DNA of 64,000 bases, taken from Ilex aquifolium (taxonomy: Eukaryota; Streptophyta; Magnoliopsida; Aquifoliales; Aquifoliaceae). The translations under genes were made by a program, and so were the position numbers. Positions 23,890 to 35,439 of the stretch are shown piece by piece. Under the pieces are notes generated by a model. That model was given only the letters and a program-made list of their open reading frames with translations, had not been told where the DNA came from and ran no database searches. The stretch is from NCBI GenBank assembly GCA_951799425.1, contig OX637395.1, positions 5,044,451-5,108,450 on the forward strand. Direction: 5' to 3'. Each line of letters opens with the position of its first letter. Position 1 is the stretch's first letter.

Positions 23890-24440
23890 GTGATAGTCTG
23901 ATAGATATAAAAGTGGAAATCGTGTCGTTTTGGATTCGTATTGAATATTAGTTAATTTAAATCTAACCCATTTAATTAAACGTGTTATGTCCTGTCGACT
24001 TATTTATTTTTGTATCGTATTTGTGTTGACTCATATAACCAGTGAATAAAAAAAAATTTAACACTCAATTTTATATCTAAAAATTTCTTATCACTTAATC
24101 GAATTTATATTCATACTTTTTCTATAAATTAAAAATTAACTTAATAAATATAATAATAATAATGAGTAAAAAATATCTTTTTTGTACAAGAATTAGGTCA
24201 CTACGTGCTAAAATATAATAAAACATTAGCATTTTATTTTTATAATACTACTTAAACTTGTTAATCATATCAATTTCGTATTGTTCGTATTTGACACTAA
24301 CCAAACTCATTTATTATTCGTGTTAACGGATCGTGTCATTTATGAATTCGAGTCGAGAAATGGTCAACCCTAACCCAATAATTTAATATCGATTTTGAGT
24401 AATATTTTCGTGTTGTGTTAGAAATTACCACCCCTAAATA
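23890..24440. mobile_element. Probable hAT-type MITE (CGTGTCG family)
   Basis: GGAAATCGTGTCGTTTTGG near the left end and GTAATTTCTAACAC near the right (in reverse complement), with GGATCGTGTCATTTATG between, match the style of plant TIR elements that end AGGGGTGGTAATTTC. There is no transposase and no clear duplication, so the limits are approximate. Confidence 0.4.
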
Positions 24441-24734
24441 GATACAATAATACACCACCAAAATTGAAAGTTTATCTTCGTAGCTTGATTTGGTATAGAG
24501 TACTCTAATGGGCAAACTCAAATATCTAGTCAATTTTTTTAAAAAATTCTCTTATTGTCCCCAAACTCTTTTTTTTTTTTTTGTCATTCAAATCATGATA
24601 TTTGATAAAATATCATAAACTTTCATATATCTCCACAAATGGGTAATTTAAAAAAAAATGAATATTTATAAAACACTACATGGGAATAAAGAAAACTACT
24701 CTAAAATTCTAAGATTGCTCTTATGGCTTATCAT

Positions 24735-26334
24735 TTTTTTATAAATTCAAATAAAAAAAAGAAAAAAAAATTAATTATTTTCATATGGACCTACTCTGAA
24801 TAATACAAAAATATACGTTTTTAAAATAGAATATTGAAAAAATAAAATGATGAATTTTTTAAATTTGTGGGTAGTAAAAGCTTAAAATTTCAAGAAGAAT
24901 CAGTGACTTGAAAATTGTACTACCGATAGTGTTTAACTCGAAAAAATCAAAAAAAAAATTAATGCGTAGGCTTAAGGTTTATATCGTATGAAAGATTAGT
25001 AAAATTAGAGTTTTAAAAAATAAAAGAAATCAAGAAGATGGGAGATGAAAAAGAAAAAACTTACCTACAGGTCTTCAAATGATTATGTAAAAGTTTTGGT
25101 GATAGTCGGCGATGGAAGCAATGTAGTAAAGAGAGGCAAGAAGAGGCGGAAAACAAATCATCAAAAAAAAATTTTAATTTTTGATAAAATAAAAAGTTAT
25201 TATTAGAAATTTTGATATAGAATTTGAGTTTTTTTTTTAATTTAGGTCCAGAATAAATTTTGTTTTAATTTGATATAGGTTTGAGTTTAAGGTTAGAGAA
25301 ATTTTTTGAATTATTTTAATTCAAATTTAAATTTAAATCTATATTTAAGTGGAGGTTAAAAATTCTCTGACATGCGAAAGTAATGTTGTAAATCTACATA
25401 AAAGAGTTGCCTCGGACACATTGATGTCTGACTAAAATCATGTGCCTCGCATGATTCAAACATTATTGAGGGCAGCAAGGGTAGGAAAATGGAAAACATA
25501 TCAATAAACAGTCGATGAATTCTAGAATTTCACCAATGTGAACAGAACATGACATGACAGTCTCCTGTCCCTTCCAAAAGGGGGTAAGTATCAAACTTTC
25601 TTGTCATTCGTAAAAAATAAAATGATAAATTTGAAATAAGAAATGACTGGATACCAAAGAAATAATTTTCGTACTGTATTTCTAATTTTAATTATTTTAA
25701 TGAATATTTTATAATTTTTGTGAATTATTTTATAATTAAAAATTTTATCACTTTTATGAATAATTTATTATTTTTGTAGGTGTTTTTACCACTGTTGTTG
25801 ATGTTTTTACTACATTTATGATAATTATTTTTATCAATTTTTTTATATAAAAAATTTATCATATTTATTGATGTTTTTATTACATTTATGAGGATTTTTA
25901 TTACAATATTTATGAGTGTTTTACCACCATTATTATCAAGAACAAAACCAGCTTAACTACTTTTTAAGTAGTTTTTCAAAAAATTCACACCCCCAAAGTT
26001 CTAAGGTCTACTTAAGGCCACATGAATCAGAATCATTCGCTTTGGTTCCCTTTTAGGTGGTTAGTTTAGTTTAGGTGCTTTTTTTTTTTTTGTTACAAGT
26101 TGTTCAAGTTTAAACGGACAACTCATGTAAATTTGTGGAGGCTGGATCACTACATAAATTCGTCGAGGACCACGTTTTACTGACCTTGTTATAGGCTTAA
26201 AAAGCAGTCAAACTTTTCAACTTTGAAAAAAAAAACATTTAATATATGGTCTTCTTTTTTTTGTAGGATTTATTTTGTTCATAATCAGACATTTTTTAAT
26301 CATATAAATCTAGTAATAAGGCCAAAAATTGGCG
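24735..26334. repeat. Long direct duplication, copy 1
   Basis: Shared landmarks with copy 2 (27.74-29.19 kb) run in the same order: ATTTGTGGGTAGTAAAA, TACCGATAGTGTTTAACTCG, AACTTACCTACAG, GAGAGGCAAGAAG, AGAGTTGCCTC, CATGACATGACAG, CCAAAAGGGGGTAAGTATC, GACCACGTTTTACTGACC and AAGGCCAAAAATTGG. Copy 1 carries extra sequence near 25.97-26.15 kb. No coding frame is conserved between the copies. Confidence 0.8.
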
Positions 26335-27736
26335 TAGGTGGAGAGTTAAAAGAGGTTGACACACGTGTCTATGTCAAGTGTAATCGAAGGGGTGAGTAGG
26401 ATAAGTGGATGGGATGGAAGGAACTCGAGCAACCTGTTAACAAATGGACGAACCAATTGGGCAAATGGTAGGTGAAAAATATTCTCACCAGCTAGAAAAA
26501 TCATCATCCTCGCAGTGGACAAGTAATATGAGTATTTATAGCACAGTACCCGGGTAGGTCGGGCTGCCCAAAGGGCTGCCCGCCGCTACCCCCGACTACC
26601 CGCGCGAACCAATAACCGCCTCAATCGCGAGTCATGCGTCCCAACATTAACTAGGCAGATGTAATGTTTCCCCAACGCAACCTGAACGTGGCCCTGAGGA
26701 AGGTGCAACAGCCAAGGTGAGAGCGGGCTCTCAAGGTCCATGACCGCGATTGGTCATCGTGGGACCATGACCTCGAGAGGACCATGTCCGCGATGCCCCC
26801 AGCGCACTCCTACCCGAGATCCTTTTTTCCCTCTCTAGACCCTTCCTCGAGACCTTTGTCGAGGTGCCTAATAGAAAAAACTCACAGTTTCAGTCATTCA
26901 GCCACCAATTCACATGTCCCATCATCCCATATGTTGACCCGACCAATAACCCCAGTTACCTCAGGATTCCCTCCGGATCCTTGCCAAGCGCATCTCAATA
27001 AGTAGTGAGCCATACATTGGGAGGCCTGCTCGAGCAGACTAAACCTTCGAGACCCTGCCCCAAGTCGAGGTTAACAATCGTGCTTGTCCACCCCCATTGC
27101 TCAGTTCTCCCTTGGGAAAAGTCATACTTCCATGTCCCTAGGTGGGGACATCTCTTCTTAGTCCAGTGGGCCAGTCGAGCAATGGTGTTCAATAGGTTGA
27201 GGATACCACTCCCGTAGTGGGGGAGACGAGTTTCGCCGAGGTTGCCCAATACTTCTGCGATTCCACTTCTGTCCACCCTTGGTGAAGGGTCCACTTTTCC
27301 ACTTCCAATGCGGTGGAGATGTATTTCGCCCTGATGCGGTATTGTGCTGGAGGGGCGTCGCACCTTAGGTGTCGCGCATGAGTGTCGTGTCTTGGGCGTC
27401 GTCCTGATGCGGTATTTGTGCTTGAGGGCGTCGCGGTTAGGGGGCATCGCGCCCAGGGGGTGTCGAGCCCCGGGGCGTCGCACCTTAGGCGTCGCGCATG
27501 AGTGTCGTGCCTTGGGCGACGCCCTGATGCGGTATTTGTGTTTGAGGGCATCGCGCCCCGAGACGTCGCACCTTAAGGGTCGCGCATGAGTGTCGTGCCT
27601 TGGGCATCACGTATGACATTATTATCTGCACCAGTCCAGTTGACGTTGTCAGACGACATTTTCACATCAACTGATAATTGTTGTCACTTGTCATGTTATG
27701 GTGAAGACACGTGTCTTGAAATTTTCGAGTACTACA
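26335..27736. mobile_element. GC-rich insert splitting the long duplication
   Basis: This block interrupts the point where duplication copies 1 and 2 meet; AATTGG is present on both sides (26329-26334 and 27737-27742), consistent with a 6-bp target-site duplication. It is far richer in G+C than its flanks and holds ACACGTGTCT near each end. It may be a solo LTR or non-autonomous element; no transposase, gag or pol is recognisable. Overlapping ORFs at 26995-27551 on both strands come from its GC-rich repeats. Confidence 0.45.
27330..27610. repeat. GC-rich tandem repeat (GCGTCGCACCTTAG)
   Basis: The block CCTGATGCGGTATT...GGGCGTCGCACCTTAGG...CGCGCATGAGTGTCGTG...CTTGGGCG is repeated about three times with differences in spacing. 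It has high CpG density inside an AT-rich region. Confidence 0.8.
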
Positions 27737-27742
27737 ATTGGT

Positions 27743-29190
27743 ATATAAAACAAATAAATGATAAAAAAAAGAAAAAAAAATATAACTACTTTGACATAAA
27801 CCTGGTTTGTCGAACACAAAAACATATGTTTTTAACAAAAATGGAAGATTGAAAAAAATAAAATGATAAATTTTCTAAATTTGTGGGTAGTAAAAACTCA
27901 AAATTTCAAGAAGAATCGGTGACCTGAAATTTTACTACCGATAGTGTTTAACTCGAAAAATCAAAGAAAAATTTGATGGGTAGACATATGATTTATATAA
28001 TATAAAAGATGGGTGAGATTAGGGTTTTAGAAAATACAAGAAATCAAGAAGATGGAAGATGAAAAAGAAAAAACTTACCTACAGACCTTCAAATAATTTG
28101 TGAAAGTTTTGGTGATGGTCGATGATAGAAGCAACGTAGTAAAGAGAGGCAAGAAGTCGAATAAATTTTTTAGTTTTGGATAAATTAAAAAATTACTATT
28201 AGAAATTTTGATATAAAAAATTGAGTTTTTTTTAATTTGAGTTAAGAATAAATTTTGTCTTCATTTGATATAGGTTTTAGTTGAAAGTTGGAGAAATTTT
28301 TTAGACTATTTTAACCCAAATTTAAATTTAAATCTACAATTAAGCCAATGTTAAAGATGATATAACATGCAAAAGTAGTGTTCTAAATCTCCATAAAAGA
28401 GTTGCCTCAGACACATTGATGTCTGACTAAAATCATGTGTCTCGCATGATTCAAACATTATTGAGGGCACCAAGGGTAGTAAAATGGAAATAATATCAAT
28501 AGACAGTCAATGAATTCTAGAATTCCACGAATGTGAACAGAACATGACATGACAGCTCGCTGTCCCTTCCAAAAGGGGGTAAGTATCAAACTTTCTTGTC
28601 ATTCGTCAAAAAAATGATAATTTGAATTAGGAATTGACTAGAGACCGAAGAAATAATTGTGAAACCGTATTTTTAATTTTAATTATTTTAATAAATATTT
28701 TTATAATTTTTGTGAGTTATTTTATAATTAATAAATTTATTATTTTTATGGGTATTTTTATTACTGTTGTTGATGTTTTTAACACATTTATGATAATTAT
28801 TTTTATCACTTTTTTTTATATAAAAAATTTATAACATTTATCGATATTTTATTACATTTATATGTATTTTTATTATAATATTTATGATTGTTTTTACCAC
28901 TATTGTGATCGAGGGCAAAACCACCTTAACTCTTTTTTCAGTAGTTTTTCAAAAATTTCACACCCCCAAAGTTCTAAGGCCACCACATGAATCAGAATCA
29001 TTCGTTTTGGTTCGTCGAGGACCACGTTTTACTGACCTTGTTATAGGCTTAAAAAGCAGTCAAAGTTTTCAACTTTGAAAAAAAAAAAAAAAGATTTAAT
29101 ATATGGTCTTCTTTTTTTGTAGGATTTATTTTGTTCATAATCAGACATTTTTGAATCATATAAATCTAGTAATAAGGCCAAAAATTGGTA
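27743..29190. repeat. Long direct duplication, copy 2
   Basis: It has the same landmark order as copy 1 and ends TTGGTATATAAAACAGATAA, the phrase that also opens this copy at 27740. This suggests a tandem arrangement before the GC-rich insert arrived. It contains one AT-rich repeat of the 6.7-kb family (28.66-28.91 kb). Confidence 0.8.
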
Positions 29191-29299
29191 TATAAAACAG
29201 ATAAATGATGAAAGAGTGTTTAGCCTTGGAGTAATGCTATCAAGACTTCGAAAACTTTTCAAATTTTCTGACTTAATGATGTGAGAAATAATTTTATAT

Positions 29300-29600
29300 G
29301 TAAGGATTGTTTATGATATAGGAATGTGTAGCAATGAGGTCGTGATTGGGGCTGATGCCGGTGCTGGAAAAGGTTTTCTATACGGCCAAAGGAATGCGAC
29401 TGGTGTAGCCACAGACTCCTCTTGGACTGCAGCAATTCCAAACTCACACCATTGTTCTCTCCATCATGGGTTTCCTGTTCATGTTTTTGCAAATCATCTT
29501 CATCCTAAGAAACCGTTACGTCCAAAGACTCTAAACCACTCTCGATCTTCCTTTTATCGAATTTACGGTTCACATATCTATATTATTCATCATTGATTCA
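29300..29600. other. Unassigned sequence island of higher GC
   Basis: Base composition differs from the flanks and there are open frames on both strands (plus 29324-29596; minus 29492-29259). Neither shows a domain or signal that I recognise. It could be a fragment of a gene or of a non-coding RNA. Confidence 0.25.
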
Positions 29601-29835
29601 AGTCACAAACAAAAAAATATGATTCATATATACAAGATCACACACGCACACAAACACGTTTATCTGAAATTAAAGGGTACCTAGATGTCTTCAAGTTGAG
29701 ACTGTAATGGTGCATTTGGGCAATTTCCCATCAGATCCATTACCTATGCAACCAGTGAGGTAACTTGTTGTATGTCTTCTATATGCAAATCTCCGAAATC
29801 CCCTCCATGGGGCATATTAACACTGGTCATTATTT

Positions 29836-29945
29836 TTTATTTTTTATTTTTTTGAGGGGAAGGGAAGGGGAAGGGATTTGAACCCTTAACCTCAAGAAGA
29901 CAAAGTCTTCATAAAGTAAACAGTACCATTAGACCAAAGGGCCGT
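29836..29945 (-). mobile_element. tRNA-like SINE flanked by a long target-site duplication
   Basis: On the minus strand it reads GGTCTAATGGTA (A box), then GGGTTCAAATCCC (B box), then an A-rich tail. It is bounded by a direct repeat of about 20 bp that includes ATTAACACTGGTCATTAT, at 29816-29835 and again at about 29950-29969. Both are hallmarks of a tRNA-derived SINE moved by LINE machinery. It belongs to a different family from the SINE copies a-g. Bases 29970-30308 are empty. Confidence 0.8.
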
Positions 29946-30308
29946 TAATATATTAACACTGGTCATTATGGTGGCGATTAAAGGATCAAAAATGAGGGAG
30001 TGAGATCCCCTCCAATATATTTCTCTTCAATTCCCTTCTTAACACTTCATTTATCATACATTCAAGTGAAACCATTATATTTAAGTGGGTCCTATTGGAA
30101 AAAATGATTTTAAATAAATTTATTTGATCAACTTAAGGTTTAAATAAAAATGGAACCCATACCTCGAAATTGGTGAGACCGATTTTAAACGCGCTCGCCT
30201 TCGCAAGAAGATGAACGTCGTATATTTATTTGTTTAAAACTATTAAGTATTGAATGAGAAATTATGTCTCAAAGTGATACATTTGAAGTGATGAAATAAA
30301 TTAAGATT

Positions 30309-31160
30309 GATGTAGTGGAATAAAGGTTGTCCCACATTGGAAGAAGACTAACACTTTGATGAGTTAATATACTCCTAGTTAGCTTCATGGGGTTGGACCC
30401 CAAGGGGTATCACACTTTTGTAAACAGAGCAAGCACATGCACTACCTTTGTTACCACATGCGTGCTTCCCGTCCCGACCGGACTTGGACTTGGGTCAAAA
30501 ATATATAATTTATTTGGAACGGGTTATGAATCCAACCAATCGGATCCGAATGCGGCTTGTAATTAAATTCTCAATCGAAATTTTAAATTTTTTGCCCATT
30601 ACTTTGAATTTGGCACCAAAATTAGGTCTGGTTCATTCTAGAGGGTTTGTTCACTCCAGAGGTATCTTTTGTCTGTTCAGATTAAAAAAGCGTGTCTATT
30701 CAATCCAAACATTGACATTCCATGCCTTGAGTCTATAAATAGACTGCCTTCAAGTCATTTTCATCTATCTCAATTCTGAATTAAGTATTCAGAGTTTCTT
30801 CTCTCTCTCTGCATATCTCTGTAGTCTTAAAGATTAAAGTGTTGCTTCTTCAAGAACGAAATCCGTTCTATTTTGGGGACAGTTGTTTATCAACCTTAAG
30901 CACCGAGAGGAAGCAAATCTGTCTTAAAGAAACTATGATTACACTGGGTTCAAATTATTATTATTTTTTGATTTTTTAAATTTTATTCGTGCAATTTTGC
31001 TCCACTATAAGTACATTACTGTTTCTATTTTAACATTTTATTTTTATTAAATTAGTTCACATATAACAGTATACTTAGTGATTTAGATTTTAATACAGTA
31101 ATTAGTGATTAAATCTAATTATATACATACTTTGAATAACAGGTCCGACACTCATCAATA
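30309..31160 (+). mobile_element. Possible solo LTR
   Basis: TGATG at the left and CATCA at the right could be LTR ends. Between them lie a TATA-type box (CTATAAATAGACTGCC, about 30736) and a downstream CT-rich leader like that of a retrotransposon R/U5 region. No matching 5-bp duplication was found, so this stays tentative. The ORF at 30448-30738 has no recognisable domain. The stretch 31161-32060 holds no gene. Confidence 0.35.
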
Positions 31161-32060
31161 ATGAGTGTCTCACTGAACAATAGTGGATGATATGCCAAAA
31201 AATGAATTGAACCACAAATGTATTAGAGAAGATCTAGATTAAAAAAAAAAGTAATTATCGACAAAATCTAGGGAAGGATTATGCATGAAAGTGACATAAT
31301 AGCTCTTCCCCGATCTTGTGGTAGTGTTTTATTTATTTTGCATGAAAGTGGCATAATAGCCCTTTCAATAGCAAAAAATTAAAAAAAAAAAGACATAATA
31401 GCCCTTTTAACTATTATCCTCGCCGGCTTAACCCCAGCTATGAGATAAAATTACCAGTAAGTCTTTTTTTTATTATTATTAAAAACCTTAAATTGCAAAC
31501 AATTTTTTATCGGGACAACTAAGCCTCACTTTTTATCAAATTTCACAAAATTACTAATTTTTATTAGCATTTTTTTCGACCTTTCGATTCTTAATAGGAA
31601 AGTACCATTGCTATCAATCAAATTGACTTTCTAAACAAATTATTAGAGAAAAATAAAGGTTGATTACCTCTCCCAGACTCTTTGGATGATCACTTAATTA
31701 CCTGTCTCAAATTCTTTCCAATAAGGGTAAAATTGTCAATTCACATACTTCTCCCAAATCCCAATATAAACAGGATTTGAGTTTGATCTATGAGAAATAT
31801 TATTTATACTTAAAAAATTGACATGATTTATTAATTTGATGAATCACAACCATTGAATAGGTCGTGAATCCCAATAATTGTTGAGACCCACATTTAAATC
31901 AATGACAGTGATTGATCAAGTCAGTTTTTCAAGTCTGTGTAGCATTACTCTTGATCTATTATTGTATGTACGAGTGAAATTTTTGCAATGCAATTGAAAT
32001 TGTAGTATAATTACATCAAATGAGAATCTCACTAAGCACTCTAAATGATTTAAATTTTTT

Positions 32061-32290
32061 TATTTTGTACCTTCAAAGATTAAATTTTTTATATTTCACC
32101 CTCAATATATTAAAAGTGTTATAATATAACCCTTTCATTAATTTCCGTTTCTTATTCCGTTAAAAATCACTCTTATTAACCTTGATAGAACGAATAATGA
32201 AAATGAACAGAAATGTCACATTGTAACTCTTTTAATGTATCGGGGTACAATATAAAAAATTTAATCTTTAATGATATAAAGTACAATACA
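32061..32290. mobile_element. Short foldback MITE
   Basis: The left arm TTGTACCTTCAAAGATTAAA is matched in reverse by the right arm (ATTTAATCTTTAATGATATAAAG). The central part has TTTCCGTT / AACAGAAAT-type symmetry. It has no coding capacity and lies about 500 bp upstream of ERF gene 2. Confidence 0.65.
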
Positions 32291-32526
32291 CCCTTAGTTC
32301 AAATACAAATTAATTTTGCCCTAATTCTACTTGTTAGGCGTGGAAGCCATACCATCAAACAAAACATGGTTGTTGATCATCAATAAATTGGCCGTTGTCA
32401 CCATCTTAATATAATATATTAACATGATCTATTTTAAATCACTATTGTATTCAAGAAACAGGAATATAAACTAATTATATTCAATTAAAAAAAATTTAAA
32501 AAAAAAAACTTTTGAAGTAATAGTAT

Positions 32527-32563
32527 CACGTGTTTTTGTTATTGCATGCAATAATACCACGTG
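32527..32563 (+). promoter_or_regulatory. Two G-boxes of ERF gene 2
   Basis: CACGTG occurs at 32527-32532 and 32558-32563, the second within ACCACGTGATTAAATT. The doubled motif lies 240-275 bp upstream of the chosen start. Confidence 0.6.
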
Positions 32564-32619
32564 ATTAAATTACATTTACATACCCTTTTCTTTTGCAGAA
32601 TACTGATTAAAAAATACAA

Positions 32620-32713
32620 GCACGAAACTTCATAGAAAGCCATTCAAGAAGATCAACCACCTGAAGAGTGCATGAAAGCTCAGATCCTCACAACACTATA
32701 TATATATATATAC
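32620..32713 (+). promoter_or_regulatory. Conserved ERF promoter block and TATA box, gene 2
   Basis: GAAACTTCATAGAAAG and ATTCAAGAAGAT match the promoter block of the other three genes. They are followed by CTATATATATATATATA at about 32696-32712. The TATA tract directly abuts the ATG at 32715, so that ATG would fall before the expected transcription start. Confidence 0.6.
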
Positions 32714-32801
32714 CATGAACTCTTGCTTTAATCTCTCACCAGTGACCCAAATCCTCAAGATCATAAGTTTTAAGAAGTACCCACAAAACCCTGATTCAGA
32801 A

Positions 32802-33476
32802 ATGAACACTGAAACCATTTCTGAATCTGACTTCGCCGTTCTTGAATCAATAAAGCAACATCTTCTCAATGATTACGAACTTTCCGATGATTTTTCGACG
32901 ACAAGTTCAAGCAATACTGCACCGGTTGATGACCCGATTTCAAGATTTAGCAGTGAACTTTTATCTGGGAGTTGGGTAGTAGAAGAAATGCAGCTTAATG
33001 TGGATCATTCCAAAGAAACGGTGAAAGAGTTGGTGGTAGCGCGTGGCGATCACGCGCCACCGCAATGGAGGAAGTATAGAGGCGTGAGGCGGCGACTATG
33101 GGGAAAGTTTGCTGCGGAGATAAGGAATCCGGCGAAGAAAGGAGCGAGAGTGTGGCTTGGGACGTACGAGACGCCTGAGGATGCTGCATTGGCTTATGAC
33201 CAAGCAGCTTTTAAGCTGCGCGGCTCTCGAGCTTTGCTTAATTTTCCACTTCTGATCGGAGAAAAGATGTCGGAGCCGGCGAGGGTGGCGCCACGGAGGC
33301 GGTTACCGAAGTCTCCGTCGGGTTTGTCGTCGTCGGAAAGTGGGAAGGAGAGGAGGAAGACGGTGGTTGGCTTGGCGGAGAAAGCGGAGTTGGAGAGAGA
33401 GAGTTCAGTGGAGGTGTCTCACATGGGCACATTGCCACCTGAGTATCCATTTTTACGTGACTGTTGGTGGAATTGA
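32802..33476 (+). CDS. AP2/ERF transcription factor, group IX-like (ERF gene 2)
   Basis: Paralogue of the 14.56-kb gene with the same expected role as a nuclear GCC-box-type regulator. Intronless, 224 residues from the conserved MNTETI start. The frame is open further up to an ATG at 32715, but that codon abuts the TATA box, so the internal Met is preferred. [12 protein letters not shown] occupies 11-22 and the AP2 domain about 92-149. Leu99 replaces the nearly invariant Pro of RRPWG between base-contacting Arg and Trp residues, which might alter binding. The AP2 domain otherwise has normal [16 protein letters not shown] and AYDQAA elements. The tail keeps GLAEKAELE and ends CWWN. It is convergent with ERF gene 3. 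Confidence 0.92.
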   Translation: MNTETISESDFAVLESIKQHLLNDYELSDDFSTTSSSNTAPVDDPISRFSSELLSGSWVVEEMQLNVDHSKETVKELVVARGDHAPPQWRKYRGVRRRLWGKFAAEIRNPAKKGARVWLGTYETPEDAALAYDQAAFKLRGSRALLNFPLLIGEKMSEPARVAPRRRLPKSPSGLSSSESGKERRKTVVGLAEKAELERESSVEVSHMGTLPPEYPFLRDCWWN

Positions 33477-34224
33477 AGGTCTTTGAGTTCATTTATGGAG
33501 TTCTTCAACTTCAAAAAAGAAAAAAAAAAAAAAAACTGTAAAATTTATGCAGTTTCTAACCAACGACCCCATTGAACCTGTATCTATATAGGGTTAATAG
33601 ATTTTTTTTTTGTCAGATCATTCGGTATTCGAAAGTTATATTAGACTCCGACTAATTTGGATTCAAGCCGAGTGGAACTACAAAGGCGGCAAAACTCTCT
33701 TACCGAAAGGGTTAATAGATTTGAATAGGATAGAATATCAATTTATATACAGCGCCAACCCTTGGATAGGTTCTCATACTTTGTTTGGCTGTCAACTTAA
33801 TTCATTGGTAGGACTCAAGCATATATTTGTGTGTTGAAAAATATTATTTATATATATTTTTACCATTATACCTCCCAAACCTATTCACTCTTACCCCTGC
33901 TCTCTGGTATTTTCTCAATTAATTCATAAATCTTTCTTGATGGATAAAAAGGGCATGTAACATTCATTAACAAGGGAATCAAAATTAAAGAACGAATGAA
34001 AAACTACAATTTCATTCCTCTTGGAGAGGTAATAAACCTTTATTTTTCTCTAATAATTTGTTTAGAAAGTCAATTTGGTTGATATCATTGGTACTTTCCT
34101 ATTAAGAATTGAAACGGGGAAAAAAATAATGCTAATAAAAATTAGTAATTTTGTGAAATTTGATCAAAAGTTAATTGTCCAAATAAAAAATTCTTTGCAA
34201 TTAAGGTTTTTAATAATAATAATA
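33477..34224. other. 3' flank of ERF gene 2, possible SINE fragment
   Basis: After the stop there is an A-rich tract (33515-33535). Then 33600-33735 holds TTTGGATTCAAGCCGAG, a B-box-like phrase known from plant tRNA-type repeats. The ORF at 33610-33837 is probably a by-product. Nothing else is seen. Confidence 0.35.
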
Positions 34225-34415
34225 ATAATAATAAAAGACTTACTAGTTCAAGTCTTGAGTTTAAATTTTGGCAATCTTTTGAGATCAGATCATGAGGGAT
34301 AAATCTCTTAGTCTTGATATGGATGATCTACTTTTAATCGGATCAAGGAAAGAATTAGTCAAGGTATGCGTAAACTGACCCGAACACTCCTGATCATTGA
34401 ACAAAAAAAAAAAAA
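34225..34415 (+). mobile_element. tRNA-derived SINE copy e
   Basis: AAGTCTTGAGTTTAAATTTT (B-box-like), CATGAGGGATAAATCTC, GGATGATCTAC, CGGATCAAGGAAAGAATTAG, AACACTCCTGATCATTGAAC and an A12 tail. The order is that of the family. Confidence 0.75.
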
Positions 34416-35208
34416 CTAGCCGCATCGCCAGACTCCAGTCACCGGAAAGCAAAACGCCAGGATTTTATTTATTTTGTTGTTACCACTTGTATTTTATTTT
34501 GTTTCTGGGCAATAACCATACACCGGGTGCACTACAGTCGATGAACCAAACAGCTTGAGTTTATTGAACAGACGATATGATCGATTCGTGCGTGGGCTAT
34601 TCTCACTTCCACAAATTTCCGTCTTATCTTATTAAACTATAAATCATAAAATTATTAAGTTTACTTCATCAATATCCACCTCACTAGTAACTAAGTTCAT
34701 CCTATTGTTTATACACTCCATTAATAATAAACTTATCTTAATCTTTATTTTTAAAATTTCTTTCTATATCTCATCTCACATAGTCTATTCAAAATATATT
34801 CAACTGGATTATCTATTCAAACTGAACAAAAAATTATGTATTCAAGTGTGTAATTCGAGGAGAGAGACTTAATGATCTTTTTCAAGATACTTAGCTTCAG
34901 ATGTGATCTCCAACGAAAACTCCAAGAGATTTCTTTTTTTATATTGAGAAATTGCATGTGAAGAAAACTTTTTTCTCTACGAATTCCTTCAATTGGTGAC
35001 TAAGAAAGCAAGAAAAAAAAAGCGCATAGTAGAATCGTAGTACTATTCCGATGATTAGATTGGAGAAGATACAGATCGGACAGTAATAGTTTAAGCAATT
35101 TGCATGAAAGAAACCCAGAATGGAATCCAGTTGAGTATATTTTGTGTATAGACTCTGTAAGATTATTATAGAAAGAAACCTTAAAAGTGAAGATTGAGGT
35201 AAGGTTTT
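34416..35208. other. AT-rich spacer, no gene seen
   Basis: The minus-strand ORF at 34939-35268 lacks recognisable motifs and runs into the inverted repeat at 35209, so I do not treat it as a gene. Confidence 0.5.
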
Positions 35209-35439
35209 AGGGTAAATTATACTCACACCCCCTGACATTTGACTAAATGGCACGGAGATCCCTGACATTTCTAAAATTACACGGGGACCCCTTATCGGCG
35301 TTAATAGATGACCGGCGTTAACATAAGTGATAAATGACTATTTTAACCCTTTAATTTAATTTAAAATAAAAACATAATAAATAAAATATATTACAACAAA
35401 TTAAATTAATAAGTCAAAAAAAAAACCTCTCTTCTCTTA

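Noticed and set aside
26995-27589. ORFs of 80-160 residues on both strands in the GC-rich block.
   Set aside because: They arise from CpG-rich tandem repeats with few stop codons; frames overlap on both strands and repeat the same peptide.
30309-31160. Cassandra-type TRIM with 5S rRNA promoter.
   Set aside because: The TATA-bearing segment has no 5S-like internal box, so only a generic LTR-like call is kept at low confidence.
32715-32801. Upstream in-frame start of ERF gene 2 (and the similar ones at 37727 and 40676).
   Set aside because: These ATGs lie at or before the TATA box, ERF gene 1 has no equivalent frame, and the MNTETI start is shared by all four.
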